DNA of 64,000 nt from Paenibacillus lemnae (GTDB lineage Bacteria; Bacillota; Bacilli; Paenibacillales; Paenibacillaceae): the NCBI RefSeq assembly GCF_012933385.1, contig NZ_JABBPN010000003.1, forward strand, positions 310,001-374,000, read 5' to 3'. The position numbers and the translations under genes are program-made. Below the pieces are notes generated by a model. It searched no databases. It worked only from the letters and a program-made list of their open reading frames with translations, and was not told the DNA's origin. Shown in pieces: positions 51,675 through 60,362 of this stretch (position 1 is the first letter of the stretch; the number at the start of each line of letters is the position of its first letter).

Positions 51675-52202
51675 ATGAATGAGGTCAGTGATCATTTGGA
51701 TTATGGTCTTTCTGCATTGTTTATCGGATTCAACCCCAGCCTGCGTTCCGGCGAAGTCGGACATCATTATGCGAATCCGCGCAATAACTTTTGGCGTATT
51801 CTTCATCAGTCCGGCCTGACCCCCAGGTTATATGATGCATCTGAGGACGGCGAGCTGTTGAAGCTTGGATATGGCTTTACGAATATTGTAGCCAGACCGA
51901 CTCGGGGAGCAGAGGATATCACGAGAGCCGAATATGATGAGGGCCGGGTCGTCCTTAAGGATAAACTGGAGAAATATCAGCCGCATATCGCTTGTTTTGT
52001 AGGCAAAGGCGTATATACGGAATTCAGCAGGCGGCCCAGAGCTGGCTGGGGATTTCAGCCAGAACCGGTGCTGCAGGAAGTGCGGGAGTTTGTGGCCCCC
52101 TCCTCCAGTGGATTGGTGAGAATGAAGATGGATGATATCGTCAGCATCTATCGTCAATTGAGCTGTTCAATCCGGGAGGACAAGGACCCCAGAACCGGAT
52201 GA
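51675..52202 (+). CDS. mug: Mismatch-specific (G:T/U) DNA glycosylase
   Basis: A 175-residue base-excision repair enzyme of the Mug/TDG branch. The catalytic loop FIGFNPSLRSGEVGHHYANP is followed by RNNFWRILHQSGLTP, and the intercalation motif appears as VAPSSSGLVRM near residues 142-152. It removes uracil or thymine mispaired with guanine. AAGGGGAG lies before the ATG. Probably co-transcribed with the LURP-one-like gene. Confidence 0.92.
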   Translation: MNEVSDHLDYGLSALFIGFNPSLRSGEVGHHYANPRNNFWRILHQSGLTPRLYDASEDGELLKLGYGFTNIVARPTRGAEDITRAEYDEGRVVLKDKLEKYQPHIACFVGKGVYTEFSRRPRAGWGFQPEPVLQEVREFVAPSSSGLVRMKMDDIVSIYRQLSCSIREDKDPRTG

Positions 52203-52234
52203 GGAGAGGGTCTTCTAATCACTCCTGACATCAC

Positions 52235-53086
52235 TTACTTTAACAGCTCCGGGGAAATGCGGGGCACCAAGCCTTCTTCGGCCGCCCTGTTCAGCAGTGA
52301 GGCAATGGCGGCATAGCCGTCCTTGCCCAGGTTAGCCGTAAATTTGTTAACATAGAGATCGATGTGAGCATCAGCGACAGCTTCATCCATTTCCTGCGCA
52401 TGCTGCATCACATAATTCCGGGATGCCGAAGGATGGGACCAGGCATATTCAACAGAAGCCGTGATCCATTTGGCGATCTGCGTTACATCCAGGTTGCGGC
52501 GCGCAATAATCGCACCTAAAGGAATCGGAAGACCGGTATCTTCCTCCCACCAGCTGCCCAGATCGGTCACCAGCTCTAACCCGTATGAAGGATAGGTGAA
52601 CCGTGCTTCGTGTATGACCAGTCCTGCATCAATCTGTCCATCCCGGACTGCGGGCATGACTTCGTGAAACGGCATGACCACAATGTCACCGACACCGCCA
52701 GGCACCTGCTGTGCAGCCCAAAGGCGAAACAGCATATAGGCTGTGGAACGATCGCTGGGAACTGCAATCCTTCGTCTTGACAGGACGGAGGGGTCTACAG
52801 TGGTCTTGATTTCATCCCTGCTGCGGGTCAGCACTAATGGCCCGCAGCCCCGGCCCAGCGCACCGCCGCAGGGGACAAGTGCATAATCATCCAGCACCCA
52901 GGGCAGCGCAGCGAAAGAAATTTTGAGAACATCATGGTGCTTCGGATCATTCCCGGCAGCCCAGTGGTTCGTGATATCAATATCGGCATAGGAAATATCC
53001 AGTTCTGGAGCCCCTGGAATCAAACCGTGTGCCCAGGCGTGAAAAACAAAGGTGTCATTAGGACATGGCGAGAAAGCAATTTTCAT
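52235..53086 (-). CDS. mqnD: 1,4-dihydroxy-6-naphthoate synthase (futalosine pathway)
   Basis: A 283-residue enzyme converting cyclic de-hypoxanthine futalosine to 1,4-dihydroxy-6-naphthoate in menaquinone synthesis. Family marks: N-terminal KIAFSPCPNDTFVFHAW, YALVPCGGALGRGCGPLVL, VPSDRSTAYMLFRLW, and DAGLVIHEARFTYPSYGL, on a periplasmic-binding-protein-like fold. ATG 53086 has GGAGGT upstream and overlaps the mqnB stop by 4 bases; the frame extends further only through mqnB. Converges with mug. Confidence 0.95.
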   Translation of the reverse strand: MKIAFSPCPNDTFVFHAWAHGLIPGAPELDISYADIDITNHWAAGNDPKHHDVLKISFAALPWVLDDYALVPCGGALGRGCGPLVLTRSRDEIKTTVDPSVLSRRRIAVPSDRSTAYMLFRLWAAQQVPGGVGDIVVMPFHEVMPAVRDGQIDAGLVIHEARFTYPSYGLELVTDLGSWWEEDTGLPIPLGAIIARRNLDVTQIAKWITASVEYAWSHPSASRNYVMQHAQEMDEAVADAHIDLYVNKFTANLGKDGYAAIASLLNRAAEEGLVPRISPELLK

Positions 53087-53745
53087 GTAAATACCTCCGT
53101 TAGTATGGAACAGGCGGCTTCCAATTTCTGCAGGGCTTGAGGGATTTTCCAAGCATCCCGGTCTCGTGGACCAACTCTGTTGGAAATCGCCCGGATTTCA
53201 AGTGCGGGCAGTCCGGCGTCTGCTGCAGCCTGTGCCGCACCGAAGCCCTCCATACCTTCAGCTGCCGCTCCGGGAACGCGGGAGAGGAGTACTTCAGCCG
53301 ACTCCCGCGTTCCTGTCGTCGTGGAAACCGTCAGGATGGGCCCGGTGACTGCAGGAAGGCCGGCTGCCTGCAGTGCTGCTGTAAGCTGCCGTACCTGTTC
53401 AGCCGGTGATGAGATGACTGATGAGCCGAAACCGAGCTCGTCCACGCTGAGAAATCCATCACGCGTCTCAGAACCGAGATCAGCTGCGATGATGCGATTT
53501 GCGATAACAAGGGATTCGATTTCTGCCACTCCCGCAAAACCGCCGCCAATTCCGGCACTGATCACGAGCTTATAGGATCCGCCGGCCAGAGTTCTGGCTG
53601 TCCCTGAAGCGGCTGCAGCAGGGCCTACGCCTGCGAATATAACTTCAAATGTATCGGTGTTTCCCAGACCTCGAAGTACCGCATCGCGTTCTGCTGCTAC
53701 AGCGGTAACAATCAGAATTTTTTGAGCCGGGTTGTTCATGTTCAT
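53083..53745 (-). CDS. mqnB: Futalosine hydrolase
   Basis: A 220-residue nucleosidase of the PNP/MTAN fold that releases hypoxanthine from futalosine. Visible features are the N-terminal ILIVTAVAAERDAVLRGLG, the glycine loop VISAGIGGGFAGVAEIESLV, the purine/ribose region EGMEGFGAAQAAADAGLPAL and EIRAISNRVGPRDRDAWKI. AAGGAGTG lies before the ATG. It forms a two-gene operon with mqnD through a 4-base overlap. The other steps of the pathway (mqnA, mqnC) are not in this window. Confidence 0.95.
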   Translation of the reverse strand: MNMNNPAQKILIVTAVAAERDAVLRGLGNTDTFEVIFAGVGPAAAASGTARTLAGGSYKLVISAGIGGGFAGVAEIESLVIANRIIAADLGSETRDGFLSVDELGFGSSVISSPAEQVRQLTAALQAAGLPAVTGPILTVSTTTGTRESAEVLLSRVPGAAAEGMEGFGAAQAAADAGLPALEIRAISNRVGPRDRDAWKIPQALQKLEAACSILTEVFT

Positions 53746-53835
53746 GATAGGTCACTCCTTATTCATCCGGCAATCTGCCTTATGCTATTAACGTTATATC
53801 GTTCTTGGTGGATTGTAAAGTCAGCTCCCTGCTGA

Positions 53836-53882
53836 CACGACATAAAGCCGCGGACCTCGGGGTCTGCGGCTTTATGTCGTGT
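53836..53882. terminator. Long near-perfect hairpin between mqnB and the SLH gene
   Basis: CACGACATAAAGCCGC plus GGACC pairs with GGGTCT plus GCGGCTTTATGTCGTG, 21-22 bp with one mismatch. It lies 35 bases after the stop of the SLH gene on the minus strand and is probably its terminator, although T runs are short. Confidence 0.65.
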
Positions 53883-53916
53883 TGTGTTACATAATGGAAA
53901 GACAAGGGTAAAAAAT

Positions 53917-54810
53917 TTACTTCTCGTGCAGCTCGGGTGTGTAATCACTGGAAACGTAGGTCACAGCCCAAGCTTCTTTCATGTCCGCAGGATAAATGGC
54001 TGCCGGATCCGGCAGGGTCAGAGAATAAAAAATGACCGCCTTCATATCTGCTGTGAATTCAATGCTGTCGATGCGCACCCCATAACCTGGTGCGGGCAGT
54101 TCACTGCGGGTCACGATCACTTTGTTCAGCTCATCATTCACTTTCTCGACAGACAGTTCAATCTTGGCTTCGCCCTGTTCCTGTTCAAGCTCATTCACTG
54201 GCTGATGACTTGCGATAAAATCCGCTGCCTTGGACACCATCACGGCGGCTTCCAGACGAGTTATCGGTTCATCGGGTCTGAAATACCCTTTGCTGTCCAG
54301 CTCGGCAATCCGGGTCAGCAGCAGGAACTGAATGGCTCCGCTGTATTCACGGTCAATCTTCGCCTGATCTTTGGCTTCAATGTACATCTTGATCGTAGGG
54401 TAATCACCGGTAGCTTCAACTCCATGATATAGAAGATCTGCGAATTCCTCGCGGGTCATCTTGCTGCCCTGTTTCCAGGAAGAGTTCACCGGGAGACCGT
54501 TTTCAGCAGCAATGCGAAGGGACGAGGCATACCATGCCGATTCCGGAATCTGATCGGTCCACTCCGGCGCTTTACCGGTTGTTTTCAAATCCAGTGCTTT
54601 CACGACCAGATGAACCGCCTGTCCTGCTGTCAAATTAACATGGGGTGCGAATTTATCCTTGGAAACCCCCGAGATGATCCCTTGCTGCTGCAGGGAAGTC
54701 ACCCGGTCCCCCTGTTCTCCATCGGGCAGATCGGAGAAAGCAAATGCCGAAGTTCCTGTAAGGAGTAATGATGCTGCAGCTAAACTAATGATAGATTTTT
54801 TGAGTTTCAT
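53917..54810 (-). CDS. SLH-domain surface protein with PrcB-like C-terminus
   Basis: A 297-residue exported protein. A signal peptide (KKSIISLAAASLLLTGTSAF, then AFSD) is followed by SLH units: LQQQGIISGVSKDKFAPHVN, AAENGLPVNSSWKQGSKMTR, and FRPDEPITRLEAAVMVSKAA. These bind pyruvylated secondary cell-wall polymer. The last 80 residues (LNKVIVTRSELPAPGYGVRI onward) resemble the PrcB C-terminal domain. GGAGGTGG lies before the ATG. It should sit in the cell wall; the C-terminal role is unclear. Confidence 0.85.
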   Translation of the reverse strand: MKLKKSIISLAAASLLLTGTSAFAFSDLPDGEQGDRVTSLQQQGIISGVSKDKFAPHVNLTAGQAVHLVVKALDLKTTGKAPEWTDQIPESAWYASSLRIAAENGLPVNSSWKQGSKMTREEFADLLYHGVEATGDYPTIKMYIEAKDQAKIDREYSGAIQFLLLTRIAELDSKGYFRPDEPITRLEAAVMVSKAADFIASHQPVNELEQEQGEAKIELSVEKVNDELNKVIVTRSELPAPGYGVRIDSIEFTADMKAVIFYSLTLPDPAAIYPADMKEAWAVTYVSSDYTPELHEK

Positions 54811-54876
54811 ATTTGTTCCACCTCCTGCTTACACTGACGCTTAACAGGCATCCAGGGTTGCAGTACCGGAGTAATA

Positions 54877-55512
54877 TTAAAAAATGTTGTCGCTGGAGAA
54901 TCGCGTATGTCTGTATTTCATCGCTTCCATCGTTTCATGAGCGTCTGCCGGCGGACGTTCACCGCGTTTCAAATCACGAAGTGTCAAACCGAAATCCATT
55001 TGAAGATGGGGATAATCCGGAAAGTGGTCCCAGTCGCCGCCCCATTGAAAACCGAGGTCCTTAGCGATGGCAACCACTTCCATCCAGTCCGATTTGCCAT
55101 TGCGATTACCGTCATGCTCCAAATCCCAGATGACGCGGCCGTCATCGGTTCGCAAAGCAAAGTCGATAGCGAGTCCATAGTTATGCATTGACTCACCGCC
55201 TCTAGCATGGGTTACGATCTGTCCCACGGCGGTTCTTCCCTGCTGGTACAGCCGGTCCTGTTCCTCGTGAGTGCGGAAACCATCGGTGATCATAATTTTA
55301 ATGCCCAGTTCCCGGGTTTGGGCAACAAGGCGGTTCTTTTGGGCAAGTACGGCAGGATGCAGATCTGTGACGGGAAGGGCCTCCTGCTGATTATTGAGAT
55401 TAAGGTCGGGCAGGATATCCTGTACATTATCTTGTAATTGTATATAAAAGATCGCCAATATTGCTGTGATAACAATCCATGAAGTAGACTTTTTCCGTTT
55501 CACTTTTGCCAT
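54877..55512 (-). CDS. M15-type peptidoglycan endopeptidase (CwlK/VanY-like)
   Basis: A 211-residue cell-wall peptidase with one N-terminal membrane anchor (STSWIVITAILAIFYIQL). The metal-binding signature is complete: ITDGFRTHEEQDRLYQQG, the SMHNYGLAIDF motif (H-x6-D) and the final DYPHLQM histidine. This order fits the L-Ala-D-Glu endopeptidase CwlK or VanY-like carboxypeptidases. The frame opens at ATG 55551, but a TATAAT only about 25 bases before that codon makes the later ATG 55512 more likely. Neither start has a clear ribosome binding site. Confidence 0.87.
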   Translation of the reverse strand: MAKVKRKKSTSWIVITAILAIFYIQLQDNVQDILPDLNLNNQQEALPVTDLHPAVLAQKNRLVAQTRELGIKIMITDGFRTHEEQDRLYQQGRTAVGQIVTHARGGESMHNYGLAIDFALRTDDGRVIWDLEHDGNRNGKSDWMEVVAIAKDLGFQWGGDWDHFPDYPHLQMDFGLTLRDLKRGERPPADAHETMEAMKYRHTRFSSDNIF

Positions 55513-55650
55513 AATTCTTAACCGTCTACCTACCTTCTGAAATGTAGTCATATATGATAGAGTTATTCATATTATAGCTTTCATCTCAAACGGCATCCAC
55601 CCGCCTTAGGGCTAGTTTTGGACTGTGAGATGTACAAGGAGGCAGATATC

Positions 55651-56436
55651 ATGAACATTACAGATCCCTGGTTTACGGTCACAGCCATTACCCCTGATAC
55701 ATTTGCAATCAGTGAATACGGGCATTGGGAGAAGGTGCATTCTTTCTTGCTGCTGGGTGATCATAAAGCGGTGTTGATTGATACAGGGCTTGGTATTGAC
55801 AATATAAAAAGAGTGACCGATCAACTGACGAACCTTCCAATCGATGTCATTACAACCCATGTCCATGTCGATCACATCGGCAGTCATGGCCAGTTTGAAC
55901 GTATCTTTGTCCATGAAGGAGACCGGGATTGGCTGGTTCATGGTATACAGGGACTGACGATTGAACAGATCCGAAAAGATATGAGCAGAGATATCACCAA
56001 GCCTGTGCCGGATAGCTTTGACCCGTCCAGCTTCGAGCCTTTCCGGGGAGCCCCGGCCGGTTTACTGCATCATGGAGATGTCATTGATCTCGGTACGCGC
56101 AAGCTTACGATCTACCATACACCGGGACATTCTCCAGGCCATGTCAGCGTGTTTGATCATCTCCGAGGTTTTCTCTTTACAGGAGATCTGCTGTATGATG
56201 AGACGCCGATTTATGCGTTTTATCCCTCCACGAGTCCGGAGGATCTGGTTCGCTCTCTGCAGGAAATCGCGGATATTCCGGGCGTAACCATGGTGTATGG
56301 ATCTCATAATACATTGGGATTGGAACCTGGAATTCTAGATGAAGCAAGATCTGCTGCAGCCTACCTGCTTAGGCATAATCTTGTCTCATTCGGTACGGGG
56401 ATACATACCTTTAACGGATTCAGTGTCCAGTTTTAA
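55651..56436 (+). CDS. MBL-fold metallo-hydrolase
   Basis: A 261-residue beta-lactamase-fold hydrolase. The metal ligands appear as H70-x-H72-x-D74-H75 (TTHVHVDHIGSHG), then H in HTPGHSPGHVSVF, D in FTGDLLYDE and a final H in VYGSHNT. The substrate is unknown; glyoxalase II-like or lactonase-like activities are common for this layout. ATG 55651 is preceded by AAGGAGG at 7 bases; the frame opens 11 codons earlier. No signal peptide. Confidence 0.88.
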   Translation: MNITDPWFTVTAITPDTFAISEYGHWEKVHSFLLLGDHKAVLIDTGLGIDNIKRVTDQLTNLPIDVITTHVHVDHIGSHGQFERIFVHEGDRDWLVHGIQGLTIEQIRKDMSRDITKPVPDSFDPSSFEPFRGAPAGLLHHGDVIDLGTRKLTIYHTPGHSPGHVSVFDHLRGFLFTGDLLYDETPIYAFYPSTSPEDLVRSLQEIADIPGVTMVYGSHNTLGLEPGILDEARSAAAYLLRHNLVSFGTGIHTFNGFSVQF

Positions 56437-56516
56437 TGCGTCTTACCTCGTAATTGTATAAATTACATGCTATCTTCACAACCTATAACCTAAAAATAGG
56501 AAAAGGGGAGACGCCA

Positions 56517-57044
56517 GTGAACAGCAACACATCATTATGTGATAAAATCGGGCAGCTGTCTGTTAGTCTGGCTGGCTTGCAGCAATCACAGGATGTAGCG
56601 GTAATGGATAAACTTACACAGGACATCAGCCAGCTTCATGGAGAACTATTAAGTCTTCAGCACAATGGTTCTGCCGGTAAAGTGGAGGAAACACGCCAAG
56701 AGCTTGTGCAGTGCCGGATGGAACTCCATCGTTTTTTGGGACAGGTATCTGACTTCCGCTCCCAGACGGCAGAAAGCTACCGGCAGATCCTTGGAGAACG
56801 GAAGGAAACCTTCGAGCAGCTGGATCAGGAGGGTCAGAAAACGGATGATCCGGATGCGTACACACTCAGACAGCTGTTTCGGGGTATGGATGAAATCAGC
56901 ACACAGATTCATAGGTTAAACGGAGCGATGCTGGATGCAGGACATCAGATGGAGAGAGGCTTAGGCGGATCTCTGTCCATAGAAATGGCAGAGACAGGTT
57001 CCGCAAGCATGATGGCAGATAACGCTGAATCGAACTTAACCTGA
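56517..57044 (+). CDS. Helical coiled-coil protein of unknown function
   Basis: Not recognised. The predicted product has 175 residues and is almost entirely helical with heptad patterns (LTQDISQLHGELLSLQ, VEETRQELVQCRMELHRFLG, LRQLFRGMDEISTQIHRLNG). No signal peptide, membrane segment or known motif is present. The start is taken as GTG 56517, about 7 bases after AAGGGGAG; the frame opens 21 codons upstream without any ribosome binding site. It is a single gene, bounded downstream by a bidirectional terminator. Confidence 0.6.
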   Translation: MNSNTSLCDKIGQLSVSLAGLQQSQDVAVMDKLTQDISQLHGELLSLQHNGSAGKVEETRQELVQCRMELHRFLGQVSDFRSQTAESYRQILGERKETFEQLDQEGQKTDDPDAYTLRQLFRGMDEISTQIHRLNGAMLDAGHQMERGLGGSLSIEMAETGSASMMADNAESNLT

Positions 57045-57100
57045 GTGTCTCAATAGAACAGAACGCATTTCTTGAAGACAGCTCAATAAATGGTCAAAAT

Positions 57101-57140
57101 AAAGAAGTGGCATATCGTCTGATATCGCCACTTCTTTATT
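57101..57140. terminator. Bidirectional terminator between two converging genes
   Basis: AAAGAAGTGGC (57101-57111) and GCCACTTCTTT (57127-57137) pair perfectly, with T-rich sequence on both exits (TTTATTT on plus, TTTTGACC on minus). Confidence 0.85.
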
Positions 57141-57171
57141 TGGGTCTATTGCCGGTTCTCTAGATCAGCGT

Positions 57172-58353
57172 TTAAACGCTGCGGCGCGCGGAGATGGCCT
57201 GGTTCAACCGGGACATAGCATCCTGCAGGGTAGCTGATGTGCATGCCACGTTCATACGCATAAAGCCGTTGCCCGTGGTTCCGAAGGAAGCGCCGTTGTT
57301 CATGCCGAGCTTGGCTTCCTTTACAAGGAACTGTGTCAACTCTTTATCATCCATCCCGAGACCCCGGAAATCAAGCCACAACAGGTAGGTTGCTTCAGGA
57401 AGGTGTACCTTGATTTCGGGAAGATGTTCAGCCGCATAATCGCGTACATATTCCATGTTTCCGCGGATGAAGGTCAGCAGGCCGTCCAGCCAATCTGCGC
57501 CTTCTCGATAAGCCGCTTCCGTAGCTGCTGCTCCGATCGGTGTAATGGAGCCGAGCGCGTACTTTTCAAGCGTTTTTGCAAACGTACGGCGCATGGAGTC
57601 ATTCGGAATGATGAGATTCGCCGTATTCAGACCTGCAATGTTGAACGTTTTGCTTGGCGCGGTGCAGATGAGCGACCGCTGTTTGGCATCGTCCGACAAA
57701 GAAGCGAAAGGAATATGGGTATTAGGTTCAAACACGAGATCCGCATGAATCTCGTCTGAGACCACGAGGACATCATGCCGCTGACACATGTCCGCAAGCC
57801 GTCCCAGCTCTTCCCGGGTCCACACCCGGCCGACCGGATTGTGAGGACTGCACAGAATGATCATTTTGGTTCGCTCTGAAGAAAGGCTGGCCTCAAGGTC
57901 TTCAAAATCGATGGTGTAGTTCCCCTCGTCGTCCAGCTTCAGTACATTCTCGACCAGTTCTCGTCCATGGTCTTTTATTACGCGATAGAAAGGAGGGTAC
58001 ACAGGAGTCTGGATCACGACCCCATCACCAGGCTCGGTGAAGGCTTCTACAATAAGGCTTAGTGCGGGCACAACACCTGGACAGAACTGAATCCATTCCT
58101 GCTGGATGTCCCACTGATGACGATGCTGCATCCAGGATGCAACAGCCTCCCGATAACCTGGGCTTAACAGAGTGTAGCCAAATACTCCATGCTCTAAACG
58201 TTTGTGCATCGCCTCAATGACAGCTGGCGGCGCGGCAAAGTCCATGTCGGCCACCCACATAGGCAGTGCATCTTCTACACCAAAAATAGCAGGTACATGA
58301 TCCCATTTCAGGGACGAGGTTCTTTTGCGATCAATACTCAGTTCAAAATTCAA
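57172..58353 (-). CDS. patB: PLP-dependent C-S lyase, MalY/PatB type
   Basis: A 393-residue fold-type I PLP enzyme that cleaves cystathionine or cysteine S-conjugates to pyruvate, ammonia and a thiol. Marks: LPMWVADMDFAAPPAV, SPHNPVGRVWTREEL, SDEIHADLVF, and the PLP lysine in APSKTFNIAGLNTAN (Lys235). An in-frame ATG at 58359 lies only 2 bases from AAGGAGG, whereas TTG 58353 lies 8 bases away and gives MNFEL, aligning with the MNFDK start of PatB. TTG is therefore chosen. It follows an AEC carrier gene by 42 bases in the same operon. Confidence 0.9.
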   Translation of the reverse strand: MNFELSIDRKRTSSLKWDHVPAIFGVEDALPMWVADMDFAAPPAVIEAMHKRLEHGVFGYTLLSPGYREAVASWMQHRHQWDIQQEWIQFCPGVVPALSLIVEAFTEPGDGVVIQTPVYPPFYRVIKDHGRELVENVLKLDDEGNYTIDFEDLEASLSSERTKMIILCSPHNPVGRVWTREELGRLADMCQRHDVLVVSDEIHADLVFEPNTHIPFASLSDDAKQRSLICTAPSKTFNIAGLNTANLIIPNDSMRRTFAKTLEKYALGSITPIGAAATEAAYREGADWLDGLLTFIRGNMEYVRDYAAEHLPEIKVHLPEATYLLWLDFRGLGMDDKELTQFLVKEAKLGMNNGASFGTTGNGFMRMNVACTSATLQDAMSRLNQAISARRSV

Positions 58354-58395
58354 TGACATTTCCTCCTTGCCATAATATTTACAAGCCGGGCAGGT

Positions 58396-59319
58396 CTATG
58401 CGACAAGTTTGGCCAATGTGATTAATCCGGTAATCGTAAACACATTCAAAATTGTGGAGAGCAGCACCGTTTGAGCGGCAAAATCCGGTTCATTCTGGTA
58501 TTCTTCGGCCAGTATGGAAGTGTTGACACCGACCGGCATGCCGGAGGCAATAATGAGCGCCTGAGCTGGAATGCCTTTCATACCGAGCACAAGCACGACT
58601 CCAATCCCGATTGCGGGAGCGGCAAGAAGCCTCAATAAGACACTGAGATAAACCTCTTTACGGTGCAGCCGGAGCGGGTACTTCATGATTTGTGCCCCCA
58701 AGGTCAGCAGAGCAATGGCAACCAAAGACTGATCCGCATAGATCAGCGGCCTTAACACAAATTCAGGAAGTGGCACATATAGGGCATGAAGCACCAGACC
58801 CAGAATGAGCGCATAGGGAACCGGCATTTTCAGAAAACCAATCAGTGCCTGCCGGTACAGTCCCTCCGTCTTGGCGCCTTGAATGGAGATCACGCCATAA
58901 GTAAAGGTCAGCAGGCTCTGGAGAGACATAATCAGTGCTTGGACGGATCCCGCCATAGGGTCTCCCCGGAAAGCCAGATCGTTGACAGGCAGTCCATAGT
59001 TCCCGGAGTTATCCAGGATCAGGCTGTTGGTAAATGCGGCCTGCATGCCGCGGGTAAACTTCAGGCGTTTGGACGTGAATCGTCCGATAAGATACAGGAT
59101 CAAAACATAAATAGTATAAAACAGAACGACAGTGCCGAGCAGTTCAGGTGACATTTCAGATTCATACATACTCATAAAGACGGCGGCCGGTGTGATGTAG
59201 TAGAAGTTAATTTTAGCCAGTGTATAAAGATCAAGCTGAAAAGCCCGCTGCATCAGCACCCCGAAGCCAATCAGGATAAAGATGGGCAGGATCACTTCAA
59301 GTAGGATGCCGGTAATCAT
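58396..59319 (-). CDS. AEC family transporter (auxin efflux carrier type)
   Basis: A 307-residue membrane protein with about ten hydrophobic segments in two inverted halves. Family features are the polar NSLILDNSGNYGLPVNDLAF stretch in segment four and the ASGMPVGVNTSILAEEYQNE stretch in the matching C-terminal segment. Members export organic acids such as malate or malonate and other small solutes. It is co-transcribed with the PatB-like lyase, so a sulfur compound or its product could be the cargo; this is inference. The ribosome binding site is weak (GAAGATG). Confidence 0.87.
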   Translation of the reverse strand: MITGILLEVILPIFILIGFGVLMQRAFQLDLYTLAKINFYYITPAAVFMSMYESEMSPELLGTVVLFYTIYVLILYLIGRFTSKRLKFTRGMQAAFTNSLILDNSGNYGLPVNDLAFRGDPMAGSVQALIMSLQSLLTFTYGVISIQGAKTEGLYRQALIGFLKMPVPYALILGLVLHALYVPLPEFVLRPLIYADQSLVAIALLTLGAQIMKYPLRLHRKEVYLSVLLRLLAAPAIGIGVVLVLGMKGIPAQALIIASGMPVGVNTSILAEEYQNEPDFAAQTVLLSTILNVFTITGLITLAKLVA

Positions 59320-59433
59320 GTCAGTACATTCATCTTCTTTCCCAAAATATAACGATTGTCAAACAGTCATGCCATTATACCATGCCTGTGCTGGAATTCA
59401 CACAGAGATGGAGAATGCCGCGCTTGCATAATG

Positions 59434-59473
59434 AAAAAGCAGCCGCCCTCGTAAATATAATGAGGACGGCTGC
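59434..59473 (-). terminator. Rho-independent terminator of the SDR gene
   Basis: On the minus strand GCAGCCGTCCTC (59473-59462) pairs with GAGGGCGGCTGC (59450-59439), followed by TTTTT. Confidence 0.9.
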
Positions 59474-59482
59474 GATCGCAGC

Positions 59483-60202
59483 TTACTGCGGATTGGTAGT
59501 CCAGAGACCGGCGGATTTCACGAAAACTCGGGAAGGCAGTTTTAATGCTGCCACAGCCAGCTCAGCTACATCTTCCGGCTGCATCATATGCTCTTCATCT
59601 CCAATTTTCAGCCCGTTATTGACCGCGAGATCGGTGTTAACCGTGCTCGGCGTCAATGCGGTTACACGGATGTTATGCTTGCGCACTTCCTGCAAAACGG
59701 CTTCTGTCAGTCCCATGACTGCGAATTTGGAGGCATTATAGGCAGAACCGGTAGCAAAACCGCGTTCACCTGCAGTAGAGGAGATGTTAATGACATCACC
59801 CTGTCCGCGCTCGACCATGCCCGGAAGCACCGTACGCAGCATATGGTATGTACCCATAAGATTAATATCCACAATCTTTTTCCATTCTGCAGATTCCATG
59901 TCCAGCAGATTTCCGAATTGGGCAATGCCTGCGTTATTAATCAGGATGTCTACCGCGCCCAATTCCTGGCTGATGACGGCATAAGCAGCCTCGACTTCGC
60001 TTTCTACCGAGATATCTGCTGTAGCTCCGATGGCTTTGACGTCATATTCTTCTGACAAGAATTTTCCGAGCGACTGCAGGTCCTCCGCTGTACGGGCGAT
60101 GAGGCCCAGATGCACGCCTTCCTTGGCAAGTGCGATGGCTATCGCCTTTCCGATTCCTTTGCCTGCCCCGGTAATAATCGCTTTTTTGTTTTTCAGACTC
60201 AT
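59483..60202 (-). CDS. Short-chain dehydrogenase/reductase (3-oxoacyl-ACP reductase-like)
   Basis: A 239-residue NAD(P)-dependent oxidoreductase. The cofactor loop TGAGKGIGKAIA, the NNAG motif (ILINNAGIAQFG), the catalytic Ser in ISSTAGERG and the YNASK motif are intact, giving a complete SDR active site. It is of FabG length but stands apart from other fatty-acid genes, so the substrate is open. ATG 60202 has AGGAGTG upstream; GTG 60211 opens the frame within it. Transcribed away from the methyltransferase gene. Confidence 0.9.
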   Translation of the reverse strand: MSLKNKKAIITGAGKGIGKAIAIALAKEGVHLGLIARTAEDLQSLGKFLSEEYDVKAIGATADISVESEVEAAYAVISQELGAVDILINNAGIAQFGNLLDMESAEWKKIVDINLMGTYHMLRTVLPGMVERGQGDVINISSTAGERGFATGSAYNASKFAVMGLTEAVLQEVRKHNIRVTALTPSTVNTDLAVNNGLKIGDEEHMMQPEDVAELAVAALKLPSRVFVKSAGLWTTNPQ

Positions 60203-60362
60203 CTTATCCACTCCTAGTACAGTATGGTAGCTCTCTTTATTAATATACCCAGCGGGCGTTCATCTGACCAATCTCCATGCCGCCTCCTGCCGGTTTCTGG
60301 TATAATGCATGCAGATTAACCAAGCATCGTGTAGATGAAAACGAAGGGGAGTGAGTGGATTC

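Noticed and set aside
53137..53575. Plus-strand open frames opposite mqnB
   Set aside because: No start signal, and they lie opposite a gene with complete family motifs.
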